DNA of 64,000 nt. Origin: Duganella zoogloeoides (GTDB taxonomy: Bacteria > Pseudomonadota > Gammaproteobacteria > Burkholderiales > Burkholderiaceae_D). The first letter of the stretch is position 1. Each line of letters starts with the position of its first letter. Position numbers and translations under genes: made by a program. The notes beneath the pieces are model-generated. The model made no database searches. It had not been told where the DNA came from and saw only the letters and a program-made list of their open reading frames with translations. Below are positions 41,827 to 50,940 of the stretch, piece after piece. Location: NCBI RefSeq assembly GCF_034479515.1, contig NZ_CP140152.1, positions 1,178,001 through 1,242,000 on the forward strand. Reading direction: 5' to 3'.

Positions 41827-43353
41827 ATGTCCCAGACTACCCCAACCGGATCGAAAACCTTCAAACGCACTGTTGCCGCGCTGGCCATCGTGGCGGCCAT
41901 TGGCGCCGGCGGTGCGGTCGCGGTCAAGCAGAGCAACGCGGTGGCGGCCGGTACGCCGGTAGCCACGGTCACCGCGCCTCCCTCGGCCAACGCCGGCGCC
42001 CCGGCTGCCGTTGCGGCCCCGTCCATTTCGCTGCCTGACTTTTCCGTCGTGGCTGCCCAAAACGGCCCGGCCGTGGTCAATATCGACGTGCGCGGCACCA
42101 CCAAGGCCTCCTATGACGGCCAGGGGCAGGGCCGCGCCGAAGCGTTCGGCGACGATCCATTCATGGAATTCTTCCGCCGCTTCCAGGGCCAGAACCCGCG
42201 CGGCGGTCAGCGCGATGTGCCCACCCACGGCATGGGCTCGGGCTTCATCATCAGCGCCGACGGCATCATCCTGACCAATGCTCACGTGGTGCGCGATGCG
42301 CGCGAAGTGACGGTCAAGCTGACCGACCGCCGCGAATTCCGCGCCAAGGTGCTCGGCTCCGATCCGAAAACCGATGTGGCCGTGCTGAAAATCGACGCCA
42401 AGAACCTGCCGGTGGTGCCACTGGCCAAGACCGACAACCTCAAAGTGGGCGAGTGGGTACTGGCGATCGGCTCGCCTTACGGTCTCGATAACACGGTCAC
42501 GGCCGGCGTGGTCAGTGCCAAGGGCCGCTCACTGCCCGACGACGCCTACGTGCCGTTCATCCAGACGGACGTGGCCGTCAATCCCGGCAACTCGGGCGGT
42601 CCGCTGTTCAACACCCGGGGCGAAGTGGTGGGCATCAACTCGCAGATCTACAGCCAGACCGGCGGCTACCAGGGCCTGTCGTTTGCCATTCCAATCGAAG
42701 TGGCTACCACGATTGCCAACCAGATCGTTTCCACCGGCAAGGTCGAACATGCCAAGCTCGGCGTGACAGTGCAGGAAGTGGGCCAGGACATCGCCGATTC
42801 GTTCAAGCTGGCCACGCCCGAAGGCGCGCTGATCGCCAACGTCGAGCGTGGCGGTCCCGCCGACAAGGCCGGTCTCAAAGCTGGCGACGTGGTGCGCAGC
42901 ATGAATGGCAAGAAAGTCGTCAGCTCGATCGACCTGCCGGCCATGGTCGGCCTGATCAAGCCGGGCAGCACGGTCAAGCTGGAAGTGTGGCGCCAAGGTA
43001 AGCTGATCGCGCTCGACGCCAAGCTCGGCAACCTGAGCGACAAGGTCGCTGCCGTCGCGGCCACCAGCGACCGCGCCGAGCAGGCCAGCTCGAAGCTGGG
43101 GTTGTCGCTGCGTCCGCTCGATCCGAACGAGCGCCGCGAGAGCGGCATCGCCAATGGCCTGTTGATCGAAGACGCCGGCGGCGCCGCGCAAAGCGCCGGT
43201 GTGCAACCGGGCGACGTGCTGCTGTCGGTCAACGGCTACGCGGTCAGCAATATCGACCAGGTGCGCCAGGTGGTGGGCCAGTCCGGCAAATCTGTGGCGT
43301 TGCTGATCCAGCGCGGCGGCGATACAATCTTCATTCCCGTCCGTCTCGGTTAA
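41827..43353 (+). CDS. HtrA/DegP-type periplasmic serine protease
   Basis: This 508-residue Do-family protease degrades or refolds damaged envelope proteins. The catalytic triad is H153 (TNAHVV), D183 (KTDVAVLKID) and S256 (NPGNSGGPL), followed by two PDZ domains (about residues 290-385 and 410-505). A hydrophobic N-terminal helix (about 15-33) directs or anchors it to the periplasm. A CAGGAG ribosome site precedes the ATG. The response regulator gene starts 43 nt later, so stress sensing and protease output may share an operon. Confidence 0.94.
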   Translation: MSQTTPTGSKTFKRTVAALAIVAAIGAGGAVAVKQSNAVAAGTPVATVTAPPSANAGAPAAVAAPSISLPDFSVVAAQNGPAVVNIDVRGTTKASYDGQGQGRAEAFGDDPFMEFFRRFQGQNPRGGQRDVPTHGMGSGFIISADGIILTNAHVVRDAREVTVKLTDRREFRAKVLGSDPKTDVAVLKIDAKNLPVVPLAKTDNLKVGEWVLAIGSPYGLDNTVTAGVVSAKGRSLPDDAYVPFIQTDVAVNPGNSGGPLFNTRGEVVGINSQIYSQTGGYQGLSFAIPIEVATTIANQIVSTGKVEHAKLGVTVQEVGQDIADSFKLATPEGALIANVERGGPADKAGLKAGDVVRSMNGKKVVSSIDLPAMVGLIKPGSTVKLEVWRQGKLIALDAKLGNLSDKVAAVAATSDRAEQASSKLGLSLRPLDPNERRESGIANGLLIEDAGGAAQSAGVQPGDVLLSVNGYAVSNIDQVRQVVGQSGKSVALLIQRGGDTIFIPVRLG

Positions 43354-43396
43354 TCGTTACGGCAGAACGCACCAACAACAAGAAAAGGAATACACC

Positions 43397-44056
43397 ATGC
43401 GACTTCTGCTGGTAGAAGACGACACCATGATCGGCGAAGTCGTGCTCGACCTCCTGCGGGCCGAGCACTACGCGGTGGACTGGGTCAAGGACGGCGACAT
43501 GGCCGACACCGCGCTGCAAACCCAGACCTACGACCTGGTGCTGCTCGACCTCGGCCTGCCGCGCAAGGATGGCCTTGAAGTGCTGCGCTCGATGCGCGCG
43601 CGCAAGGAACTCACGCCGGTCCTGGTCGCCACCGCGCGCGACGCCAAGGAGCAGCGCATCGCCGGTCTCGACGCCGGCGCCGACGACTACGTGCTCAAGC
43701 CTTACGACCTCGACGAACTGCTGGCGCGCATCCGCGCCTTGCTGCGCCGGTCGGCCGGGCGCGCCGAGCCGGTGTTCGAACACGGCGGTGTCAGCGTCAA
43801 CCCGCAAACCCGCGAAGTGCTGGCCGATGGCAAACAGGTGAGCTTGTCGGCGCGCGAATGGGCCGTGCTCGAGGCCTTGATCGCCCGGCCCGGCATCGTG
43901 CTGTCGCGCCACCAGCTCGAAGAAAAACTGTACAGCTGGAAGGATGAAGTCAACAGCAACGCGGTGGAAGTGTATATCCACGGCCTGCGCAAGAAGCTTG
44001 GCGCCGAACTGATCCAGAACGTGCGCGGCCTCGGCTACATGGTGCCCAAGCTATGA
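43397..44056 (+). CDS. OmpR/QseB-type response regulator
   Basis: This 219-residue protein has a receiver domain with acidic pocket (EDD near residue 8-10), phosphoaspartate in LVLLDLGLPRKDG (about D52) and the lysine in YVLKPYDLDELLARI, followed by a winged helix DNA-binding domain (about 125-219). Its stop overlaps the kinase start by 4 nt (ATGA), the usual coupling of such pairs. It follows htrA. The recognised DNA site is unknown. Confidence 0.94.
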   Translation: MRLLLVEDDTMIGEVVLDLLRAEHYAVDWVKDGDMADTALQTQTYDLVLLDLGLPRKDGLEVLRSMRARKELTPVLVATARDAKEQRIAGLDAGADDYVLKPYDLDELLARIRALLRRSAGRAEPVFEHGGVSVNPQTREVLADGKQVSLSAREWAVLEALIARPGIVLSRHQLEEKLYSWKDEVNSNAVEVYIHGLRKKLGAELIQNVRGLGYMVPKL

Positions 44057-45459
44057 GAATGAAGGTGAAGCTGCCGCCGATGCCACGGGTGCCGGTGGTC
44101 ACGCACTCGCTGCGCGGCCGCCTGCTATGGTTCCTGCTGGCAGCGATCACCATGGCGGCGATTGCCCAGGCGGCGATTGCCTATCGCAGCGCGCTCAGCG
44201 ACGCCGACCAGATTTTCGATTACCACATGCAGCAGATGGCGATGTCGCTGCGTTCGAGCGCCACGCTCACCAACAAGGCTGCCGACGCCTCGCCCGATCC
44301 CGGCAACGACGACCTCGTGGTGCAGGTGTGGACGCCGGACGGCGCGCAAGTGTTCCGCTCGCTCTCACGGGCGGCGCTGCCGCAGCGCGCCGTGCTCGGT
44401 TTTTCCAACGTCAAGGCCAACAACACCACGTACCGGATTTTCTCGGTGCAAACCAGTAACCAGACCGTGCAGGTCGCCATGGACATGGCGGTGCGCCAGC
44501 GCATGGCCGGCACCCTGGCCCTGCGCACGGTGGGGCCGATTGCCGTGATGGCGCCGATCCTGATGCTGGTGGTCTGGTGGGTGGTCAGCGGCTCGCTCGC
44601 CCCGGTGTCGCGCGTCAAACGCCAGGTGGCGGCGCGCCAGGCCGACGATTTGTCGCCGGTGTCAGAAAACGATTTGCCCGACGAAGTGCTGCCGCTGGTG
44701 CACGAACTGAACTTGCTGTTCGGCCGGGTGCGCACCGCGTTCGAGGCGCAGCAGCATTTTGTCGCCGATGCCGCGCACGAGCTGCGCTCACCACTGGCTG
44801 CACTCAAGTTGCAGGTGCTGAGCCTGGAGCGGGCGCAGGACGATGCGGCGCGCAGCGTAGCGATCGGCCGCGTCACGGCCGGCATCGAGCGCGCCACGCG
44901 GCTGGTCGAGCAGTTGCTGGTGCTGGCGCGCCAGGAAGGCTCGGTCGATGATGTGCGGCTCGATCGCGTCAACCTGTCCGACCTGGTCAAGCGCACCCTG
45001 GGCGACATGGCGGGCCTGGCGCAGGCGCGCCAGATCGACCTGGGCCTCGAGCACGCCGACGATGTAGCCGTCGATGGCCAGCCCGATGCGCTGATCATCC
45101 TGATGCGCAACCTGGTCGACAACGCCATCAAGTACACGCCGGCCGGCGGCACCGTCGATATCGAGCTGCGCCGCATTCCGGCGGACGCCAGGGTCAAGGG
45201 CGTGGCCGGGCCGGGCAGGGTGCTGCTCAGCGTGGAGGATTCCGGGCCAGGCATTCCGCCGGACGAGCGCGAGCGCGTGTTCAGCCGCTTCTACCGGGTG
45301 CCCGGCAGCCAGGCTGGCGGCAGCGGCCTGGGACTGGCGATCATCAAGTCGATTGCCGAGCGCCATGGCGCCGTGCTGACGCTCGACAGCTCCGAGCGGC
45401 TGGGCGGGCTCAAGATCAAAATCGATTTTCCCGAGACGGCGAGGCCCACGCCGGTCTAA
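44053..45459 (+). CDS. QseC-type sensor histidine kinase
   Basis: This 468-residue membrane kinase has two transmembrane helices (about residues 25-45 and 155-180) around a periplasmic sensor of about 110 residues, a short HAMP-like linker, the phosphorylation box FVADAAHELRSPLAALKLQ, and ATPase motifs NLVDNAIKYTP and DSGPGIPPDERERVFSRFYR. It pairs with the preceding response regulator. The signal is not evident; the neighbouring HtrA suggests envelope stress. The CoaD-HD fusion gene starts 28 nt later. Confidence 0.93.
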   Translation: MRMKVKLPPMPRVPVVTHSLRGRLLWFLLAAITMAAIAQAAIAYRSALSDADQIFDYHMQQMAMSLRSSATLTNKAADASPDPGNDDLVVQVWTPDGAQVFRSLSRAALPQRAVLGFSNVKANNTTYRIFSVQTSNQTVQVAMDMAVRQRMAGTLALRTVGPIAVMAPILMLVVWWVVSGSLAPVSRVKRQVAARQADDLSPVSENDLPDEVLPLVHELNLLFGRVRTAFEAQQHFVADAAHELRSPLAALKLQVLSLERAQDDAARSVAIGRVTAGIERATRLVEQLLVLARQEGSVDDVRLDRVNLSDLVKRTLGDMAGLAQARQIDLGLEHADDVAVDGQPDALIILMRNLVDNAIKYTPAGGTVDIELRRIPADARVKGVAGPGRVLLSVEDSGPGIPPDERERVFSRFYRVPGSQAGGSGLGLAIIKSIAERHGAVLTLDSSERLGGLKIKIDFPETARPTPV

Positions 45460-45487
45460 AATGCCGTTTTGATATGCGGACGGCACC

Positions 45488-46636
45488 ATGAAAAAAATCG
45501 GATTCTCGGGAACGCTGGACCCGATCACCAACGGCCACATGTGGGTGATCAACGAAGCCCGGTCGATGGCGGACGAGGTGGTGGTGTTCCTGTCCGAGAA
45601 CACCGCCAAGAAACCCAAGTTCACGGCCGAGGAACGCAAGAGCATCATCGCGCTCAGCTGCGCCGAGCAGGGCTGGCACAATGTGCAGGTCGTGATCGTG
45701 CGCGGCGACTACACGGCCCGCGCGGCCCGCAAGCACGGCGCCGAATACCTGATCCGCGGCATCCGCACCACCGCCGATTTCGACTACGAAAACCTGATCC
45801 AGCAAACCAATGTCGACGTGCTGCAAGGCGCCAAGACGATTTTCGTGATGCCGCCGCGCGATTTGGGTTCGGTCAGCTCGAGTTTCGTCAAGGCGCTGGA
45901 AGGGCCGATCGGCTGGAACTGGATCATGAAAAAATTCGTGCCGGGACCGGCGTACCACGCCTGGGTGCTGGGCTGGCTGCGCAACGAGTGGGAACTGCTG
46001 TGGGACTACGCCCAGGCCGATGAATCTGCCATCAACCACGCCGACGCCTGGTTCGCGCGCCTGACCGGCCCCACCGCGTATGGCGGCACTGCGCGCCATT
46101 ATCACAACCTTGACCACCTGGTGCACGGCCTGTCCGAAATCCGCGCCTGGGCTGCCAACACCAAGCCGTCCGCGCTCGATATCGAGATCGTCAAGCAGGC
46201 GTTCTGGTTCCACGACGCCGAGTACGAACACGGCCGCCAAGCCGGCGCCCCCAGCAACGAGGAGGCCAGCGCCCAGCTCTGGCTGGGCAGCCACCTGGGC
46301 CAGGAAATGGACCCGGCCGCCGCGCTGATCCGCGCCACCGACCACTTCCAGGAAGCGTCGATCGAGCATCCGCTCAAGGCGGTGCTGCTGAGCGTGGACC
46401 TGGCCATCCTGGGCCAGGACGACGAGGTCTACCAGAACTACGCGCGCGCCATCCGCCAGGAATATGCGCACCTGCCCGACGACGAATATCGCCGCCAGCG
46501 CGCCGGCGCGCTGGCGCACCTGTGCCGCAAGGCCGAAGCGAACAAGCTGTTCTGCGACCCGTATTTCGCCGACCAGTACAACGACCGCGCCATCGACAAC
46601 ATGGAACGCGAAATGGCGCGCCTGGCCGGCGAGTAA
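45488..46636 (+). CDS. Fusion of a CoaD-like nucleotidyltransferase and an HD-family phosphohydrolase
   Basis: This 382-residue protein joins two enzymes. Residues 1-150 keep CoaD (phosphopantetheine adenylyltransferase) motifs: GTLDPITNGH (8-17), K42 in KKPKFTAEER, R90-x2-R93 in IRGIRTTADFDYE, and SVSSSFVK (128-135). Residues 185-375 are a predicted metal-dependent HD phosphohydrolase with RHYHNLDHL (203-211), FHDAEYE (241-247), ATDHF (283-287) and D304. A tryptophan-rich linker lies between. It starts 28 nt after the sensor kinase and may share its transcript. Whether it makes dephospho-CoA, another dinucleotide, or hydrolyses one is unknown. Confidence 0.88.
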   Translation: MKKIGFSGTLDPITNGHMWVINEARSMADEVVVFLSENTAKKPKFTAEERKSIIALSCAEQGWHNVQVVIVRGDYTARAARKHGAEYLIRGIRTTADFDYENLIQQTNVDVLQGAKTIFVMPPRDLGSVSSSFVKALEGPIGWNWIMKKFVPGPAYHAWVLGWLRNEWELLWDYAQADESAINHADAWFARLTGPTAYGGTARHYHNLDHLVHGLSEIRAWAANTKPSALDIEIVKQAFWFHDAEYEHGRQAGAPSNEEASAQLWLGSHLGQEMDPAAALIRATDHFQEASIEHPLKAVLLSVDLAILGQDDEVYQNYARAIRQEYAHLPDDEYRRQRAGALAHLCRKAEANKLFCDPYFADQYNDRAIDNMEREMARLAGE

Positions 46637-46640
46637 GCGG

Positions 46641-47792
46641 TCAGTCGCCGAAGTCGATGACGGCGCTGCCGAGCGGCAGTTGTTTCGCGCGCGGTTCCCA
46701 GCTGCCGTTCGGATTCTGGCGGCGGAAGCTATCCTGCACGAACGGCATGCCTTCGCCATCCAGGAAATCGGGATTGTCCGACACCTGGAAATGCAGGTGC
46801 GGCACGCGGGCGTCGCCGGAAATGCCGACCTGGCCGATCAATTGGCCGCGCCGCACCGTCTCGCCGGTCCTGACCTTGACGCTGCCGGGACGCATGTGGG
46901 CGTACTGCGCGTACTGGCCGTCGGGGAGCGCCAGCACGACGAAATTGCCGGCCAGGTTAGCCATCGTCATCGAGATGGCGGGTGTAAAACCGTCCCTGGT
47001 GCGCGGGATGTTGTCGGGCATGGCGTCGCTGGCGGCCACCACCCTGGCGTCGGCCACCGCCAGCACGTCCGCGCCGTAGGCGTAGTGGTTGCTTGCCTGG
47101 CGCGGGTCGCCACTGTACGACTCGCCCTTGCGGTAGCGCTTCCAGTCGATTGCGTAGCGGCGGGCATTTTGCATCTGGCCGCCGACCACCATCACGCCCT
47201 TGCGGTGGTGCGAATCAATGCTGGGACCATTGTCCGGCACCCAGTCGCTGCCCTTGAGCGGGCGGCCCAGCACGATCGCAGGTGTGGTATCGATGACCAC
47301 CGCCGGGCCTTCGACCACCACCTGGCCCTGGCGGATGCGATGGTGGAGGGCGCGCGGTACCGCCGCCGGCGTGTCGAAGGCCAGGCACAGCATGGCCACC
47401 GCGCTGCGGCCTGGCCCCAGGCGCAAGGACTCGTCGCCATCGTCAATGCCATAGAAGCGCACGCGCTCCCTGAGTTGCGGCGCATCGAGGGTGGCCAGCA
47501 CCGCCGATCGGTCATCAAGCACGTCGATGCCGCGCAGCGGCAGCACGTCGTCGGAAAAATTATGCAGGTGCAGCTCATAAAACAGGAACTGCCTGCCGCC
47601 ACTGGCAAACACACGCGGCGCCACTGGCGTGCGGAGCTCAAGCTGCGGCGGCGGAAACACGGCCACGACCGCAGCAGCAGTCGCCTTCACCACACCAGCA
47701 GCCGCATCACAGCCGGCCGGCAGCGGATCAGCCGCCTGCGCCAAGGTACAACAGCCCATCAACGTTACAAAGCAAAAACGCGCGCCCGCCAT
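46641..47792 (-). CDS. M23-family metallopeptidase
   Basis: This 383-residue secreted protein has an N-terminal signal peptide (FCFVTLMGCCTLAQA), a non-catalytic beta-rich region (about residues 50-190), and a C-terminal peptidase M23 (LytM) domain with NHYAYGADV and HLHF as zinc motifs. Family members cut or scaffold peptidoglycan. It is convergent with the CoaD-HD fusion, separated by 4 bp. A repeat element lies 63 bp upstream of its start. Confidence 0.9.
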   Translation of the reverse strand: MAGARFCFVTLMGCCTLAQAADPLPAGCDAAAGVVKATAAAVVAVFPPPQLELRTPVAPRVFASGGRQFLFYELHLHNFSDDVLPLRGIDVLDDRSAVLATLDAPQLRERVRFYGIDDGDESLRLGPGRSAVAMLCLAFDTPAAVPRALHHRIRQGQVVVEGPAVVIDTTPAIVLGRPLKGSDWVPDNGPSIDSHHRKGVMVVGGQMQNARRYAIDWKRYRKGESYSGDPRQASNHYAYGADVLAVADARVVAASDAMPDNIPRTRDGFTPAISMTMANLAGNFVVLALPDGQYAQYAHMRPGSVKVRTGETVRRGQLIGQVGISGDARVPHLHFQVSDNPDFLDGEGMPFVQDSFRRQNPNGSWEPRAKQLPLGSAVIDFGD

Positions 47793-47855
47793 ACTCAGCC
47801 CCCAAGTAAAAAGCCAAGTTTACCTGCAGATTCGGGGTCGATTCGCGATTCGCGA

Positions 47856-47957
47856 TTCGGGGTCAGTGCCGACATTCGGACATTACGGAACTTTTTCGTT
47901 GAAGCGTACTTCAACAAATAAGTTCAAAAATGTCCGAATGTCGGCACTGACCCCGAA
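47856..47957. repeat. 102-bp element with perfect 28-bp terminal inverted repeats, copy 2
   Basis: The arms at 47856-47883 and 47930-47957 are identical to those of the copy at 26114-26215. The inner 46 bp match that copy in inverse orientation, with about eight differences and the same hairpin TTGAAGNNNNCTTCAA. An extra TTCGGGGTC lies 25 bp before the left arm, as in copy 1. The element stands between the divergent promoters region of the M23 gene and the 3' end of the Sel1 gene. Confidence 0.9.
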
Positions 47958-47972
47958 GCGCGAAGCGAGAAA

Positions 47973-48710
47973 TTAGAAGCGGTTCCAGTTGTTGTGGCGG
48001 TGTTCGGTGGCTTCTTTGAGCAGGTGGCTGGCGCGGTGCAGGTCTTTGGGGCTGTGCTCGTCGCCGACTTCGACCGTCATCGCCAGTTCCTGGAGCGCCG
48101 GCGGGTATTCGTGTTCGGCCGCTTCTTCGAGCAACGCGCGCGCTCTGGCGGCGTCTTGCGGCACGCCCTGGCCGTCGCGGTAAAAGTACGACAGCAGGAA
48201 CATCGCGTGGGGGTTGCCGCCGGCGCTGGCCGTTTGCAGCCAGTGCGCCGCTTGCAGATCGTTGCGGGCGACGCCGTCGCCGTTCTTGTACAGCAGCGCC
48301 AGGGCCAGGGCCGCGCGCGCGTGGCCCTGTTGCGCCGCTTGCGTGTACCAGGTCGAGGCGGCCAGCGGTTGCGGCGGCACGTTGACCACGCCGGTGCGCA
48401 GCATCTCGCCCAGTTCGTATGCCGCTGCGATGTCGCCGCCGCGCGCGGCCTGTTCGAACAGGCGCAGCGCGTCCTTGCGCTGCTGGGGCCGTTGCTGGTA
48501 CACCAGCGCCAGTTCGCGCTGCGCCACCGGCAGGTTTTGCTGCGACCACGACATCAGCTTGCGCTCGGCGCTGGCGTCCGCTTCCTGAATGGCCTTCATG
48601 CCCACCACCTCGATCTGGGCATCGGTGGGCTTGTCGCGCTGCATCTGGCAGCCCGACAGCCATACCGAACCCACGATCGCCAGCAGCATCGCACCCGGAT
48701 AAGTTTTCAT
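47973..48710 (-). CDS. Sel1-repeat lipoprotein
   Basis: This 245-residue lipoprotein has a signal ending in a lipobox (VWLSGC, with C about residue 20), then about five Sel1/TPR-like repeats (AYELGEMLRTGV, ALALALLYKNGDGVARNDLQAAHWLQ, HAMFLLSYFYRDGQGVPQDAARARALLE). Such proteins scaffold interactions in the envelope. The ATG at 48710 has GAGGTGC upstream; the frame begins 8 codons earlier without support. It follows cpdB on the same strand after 60 nt with a G-C-rich hairpin between. Confidence 0.88.
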   Translation of the reverse strand: MKTYPGAMLLAIVGSVWLSGCQMQRDKPTDAQIEVVGMKAIQEADASAERKLMSWSQQNLPVAQRELALVYQQRPQQRKDALRLFEQAARGGDIAAAYELGEMLRTGVVNVPPQPLAASTWYTQAAQQGHARAALALALLYKNGDGVARNDLQAAHWLQTASAGGNPHAMFLLSYFYRDGQGVPQDAARARALLEEAAEHEYPPALQELAMTVEVGDEHSPKDLHRASHLLKEATEHRHNNWNRF

Positions 48711-48770
48711 CGTTGCACCTCGCATGGTTAGCACGGTTGACGGGCCGGCACCGGCCGGCCCGGGACAACA

Positions 48771-50867
48771 TCACTTGCTCAGATCGATCGCATACTTGGC
48801 AAATCCGCTGGCGTCGAGAGCGCCTTCAGCCGTGACCGCCGTGATGCCGGCGCTTTTCGCCAGGCCCAGGTGACCCGGCGCCGAGCGCAGGATGACCGGG
48901 CCGGCGGTGGCCACCTTGACGAAGCTCCAGCTGCGCGCGCTGCCGTTATCGACCAGGCTGACCTTGCCGGTAGCCTTGCCACGCGCCGCCAGGTAGTTGC
49001 TGACCACGGTCTGGTTGGCATCGGGCGACTTGATAATGGTCTTGCTGCCGTCGATGCCGGGCACGGCGCCGCCGCCACCGGCGCGGTAGTCGTTGGTGGC
49101 GACGATGAAGTCGTCGGTGTCGGCGACCGGCTTGCCCAGGTACACCAGGTTGACGATGCGGCTGCCCGCCGGCCTGGTGACGTCGATCTGGTACGTCAGC
49201 GCATTGTTCTCGGCGTAGAACACGTCGTAGTTGTAGATGGTGGCGTAGCTCGGCACCAGGTCCTGCTCGGTGGTCAGGGCAGGATTGATGGAGCCGAATT
49301 GCTTGGCCGAGGTTTCCAGCCACGCCTTCAGGTCCGCGCCCTTGATCTTGACCGCCTGCAGGTTGTTATTGCTGTACAGGTAAAGGTCACCGGGGTTGCG
49401 CACTTGCAGGCCTACCGGCGCGGCCGGCGTGGCGCCTGGCGCCACATCGGTGAAGTCCGACGGCCCGTTGCGGCCCGCCTTGAACGGCGCGCTGCACGAG
49501 AGCACCGGGATGTTCTTGTAGCTGGCGATGGTGGCGTCGGTGCTGGTGGCGATGAAGTTCTTCACGTAGTCTAGCTGCGCCTGGTTGACGAGCTGGATCG
49601 CCGTGACGTCGCCGGCCAGCGAGAAGTACGACGACATTTCGAAGTCGGTGGCCACGCCCAGCGGCTGCCGGGCGTAGGCGATGGTGGCGGCGTGCTCGGT
49701 GGCCACCAGCGGTGAGATAGCCGGATCGGCAGCCACGTTGGTCGTGCCATCAAGGTACTTGAAACCACGCGATTCCACGCTGGTTTTGGCCGGTTGCACC
49801 ACCCACTTGCCACCCTGGTACACGAGGGTCAGCTTGATGATGCCGAGTCGGCGGCCCCAGCTTTGCGCCATCACGGTCGGCACGCCATTGACAAAGCCGT
49901 TGACGGCGTCGATCTTGGCGCTGGCCGGGAAGGCGGCAAACGAGGCATCCAGCGCAGCGGCGCCGGTCTCTTTACCCTTGGGGAAAATCAGGTGCGAGTG
50001 GCCGATCAAGAGGGCATCGATGCCGGTACCGGCCAGGTGGTAGCTGGGGTTTTCCATCTTCGGGCTGTACGCGCTCGGATCGAGGCCGCCGTGCGACAGC
50101 GCCACCACCAGGTCGGCGCCCTTGCTGCGCAGTTCCGGAATGTATTGTTTTGCCGCTTCCACGGCGCCGGTGACCGCCACCTTGCCGGCCAGGTTTTTCT
50201 GGTCCCATTCGAGGATTTGCGGCGGCACGAAACTCATGATGCCGATATTGATCTTGACATCGAGTTGGCTGCCATCGGGCGCCGTGGCGCGGAAGGTGCG
50301 CGGCAACAGGGCGGTCGGTTGCACGATCGGCTTGCCGCTGGCCACGCCGGTAACGTTGGTCAGCGCCAGCGCGAACGTCGGTGCGCCGCAGTTGCCGGCC
50401 GGCTTGGTCACGCCAGGAATGCCGAAGTCGGTATTGGTGATCTGGCTCAGCAGCGGCAGGCCATAGTTGAACTCGTGGTTGCCGAAGCCGCCGCCGTCAA
50501 ACTTCATGGCGTTCATCGCCTTGTGGATGGCCATGGTCTCGGTGCAGGCGACCGGCTTGGTCACGGCCTGCAGGTCACCCAGCAGCGTGCCCTGGATGGT
50601 GTCGCCGTTGTCGAGCAGGATGTTGTTGGGGTTTTCGGCGCGGGCGGCAGCCACCAGGGTGGCGGTGCGCTCCAAGCCGAGGCTGGTGTCCTCGGACAGC
50701 GAGTAGTAGTTGTAGCTCATCACGTTGGCGTGGAGATCGGTAGTCTCCATCAACGCCAGCGCAACGGTCGTGCCTTCCTGCACGGGCGGTACCAGGTTTG
50801 CTTCGCCGCCACAACCGGCCAGACCGGCTGCCATCATTGCCGAAAGCAGCACCAGATTCGTTTTCAT
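48771..50867 (-). CDS. cpdB: 2',3'-cyclic-nucleotide 2'-phosphodiesterase / 3'-nucleotidase, lipoprotein form
   Basis: This 698-residue enzyme salvages external cyclic nucleotides. Metal-site motifs of the calcineurin-like domain are TTDLHANV, LLDNGDTIQG, GNHEFNYG and GHSHLIFP (residues about 40-310); the C-terminal 5'-nucleotidase domain follows (about 370-650). Unlike E. coli CpdB it has a lipobox (LAGC at about residue 19), so it is anchored to a membrane. The upstream gap of 73 bp to the DUF3443 gene has no recognised promoter. Confidence 0.9.
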   Translation of the reverse strand: MKTNLVLLSAMMAAGLAGCGGEANLVPPVQEGTTVALALMETTDLHANVMSYNYYSLSEDTSLGLERTATLVAAARAENPNNILLDNGDTIQGTLLGDLQAVTKPVACTETMAIHKAMNAMKFDGGGFGNHEFNYGLPLLSQITNTDFGIPGVTKPAGNCGAPTFALALTNVTGVASGKPIVQPTALLPRTFRATAPDGSQLDVKINIGIMSFVPPQILEWDQKNLAGKVAVTGAVEAAKQYIPELRSKGADLVVALSHGGLDPSAYSPKMENPSYHLAGTGIDALLIGHSHLIFPKGKETGAAALDASFAAFPASAKIDAVNGFVNGVPTVMAQSWGRRLGIIKLTLVYQGGKWVVQPAKTSVESRGFKYLDGTTNVAADPAISPLVATEHAATIAYARQPLGVATDFEMSSYFSLAGDVTAIQLVNQAQLDYVKNFIATSTDATIASYKNIPVLSCSAPFKAGRNGPSDFTDVAPGATPAAPVGLQVRNPGDLYLYSNNNLQAVKIKGADLKAWLETSAKQFGSINPALTTEQDLVPSYATIYNYDVFYAENNALTYQIDVTRPAGSRIVNLVYLGKPVADTDDFIVATNDYRAGGGGAVPGIDGSKTIIKSPDANQTVVSNYLAARGKATGKVSLVDNGSARSWSFVKVATAGPVILRSAPGHLGLAKSAGITAVTAEGALDASGFAKYAIDLSK

Positions 50868-50940
50868 CGCATACCTCGAAGTAATTAAATTTCAAGGTAG
50901 CGAGTTTAACCAGATTACATGACGGCCCCGTGACAGTTGA

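Noticed and set aside
48741..48762. G-C-rich hairpin between cpdB and the Sel1 gene
   Set aside because: An 8-bp stem (CGGGCCGG/CCGGCCCG) exists but has no T-tract; it is too weak to list as a terminator.
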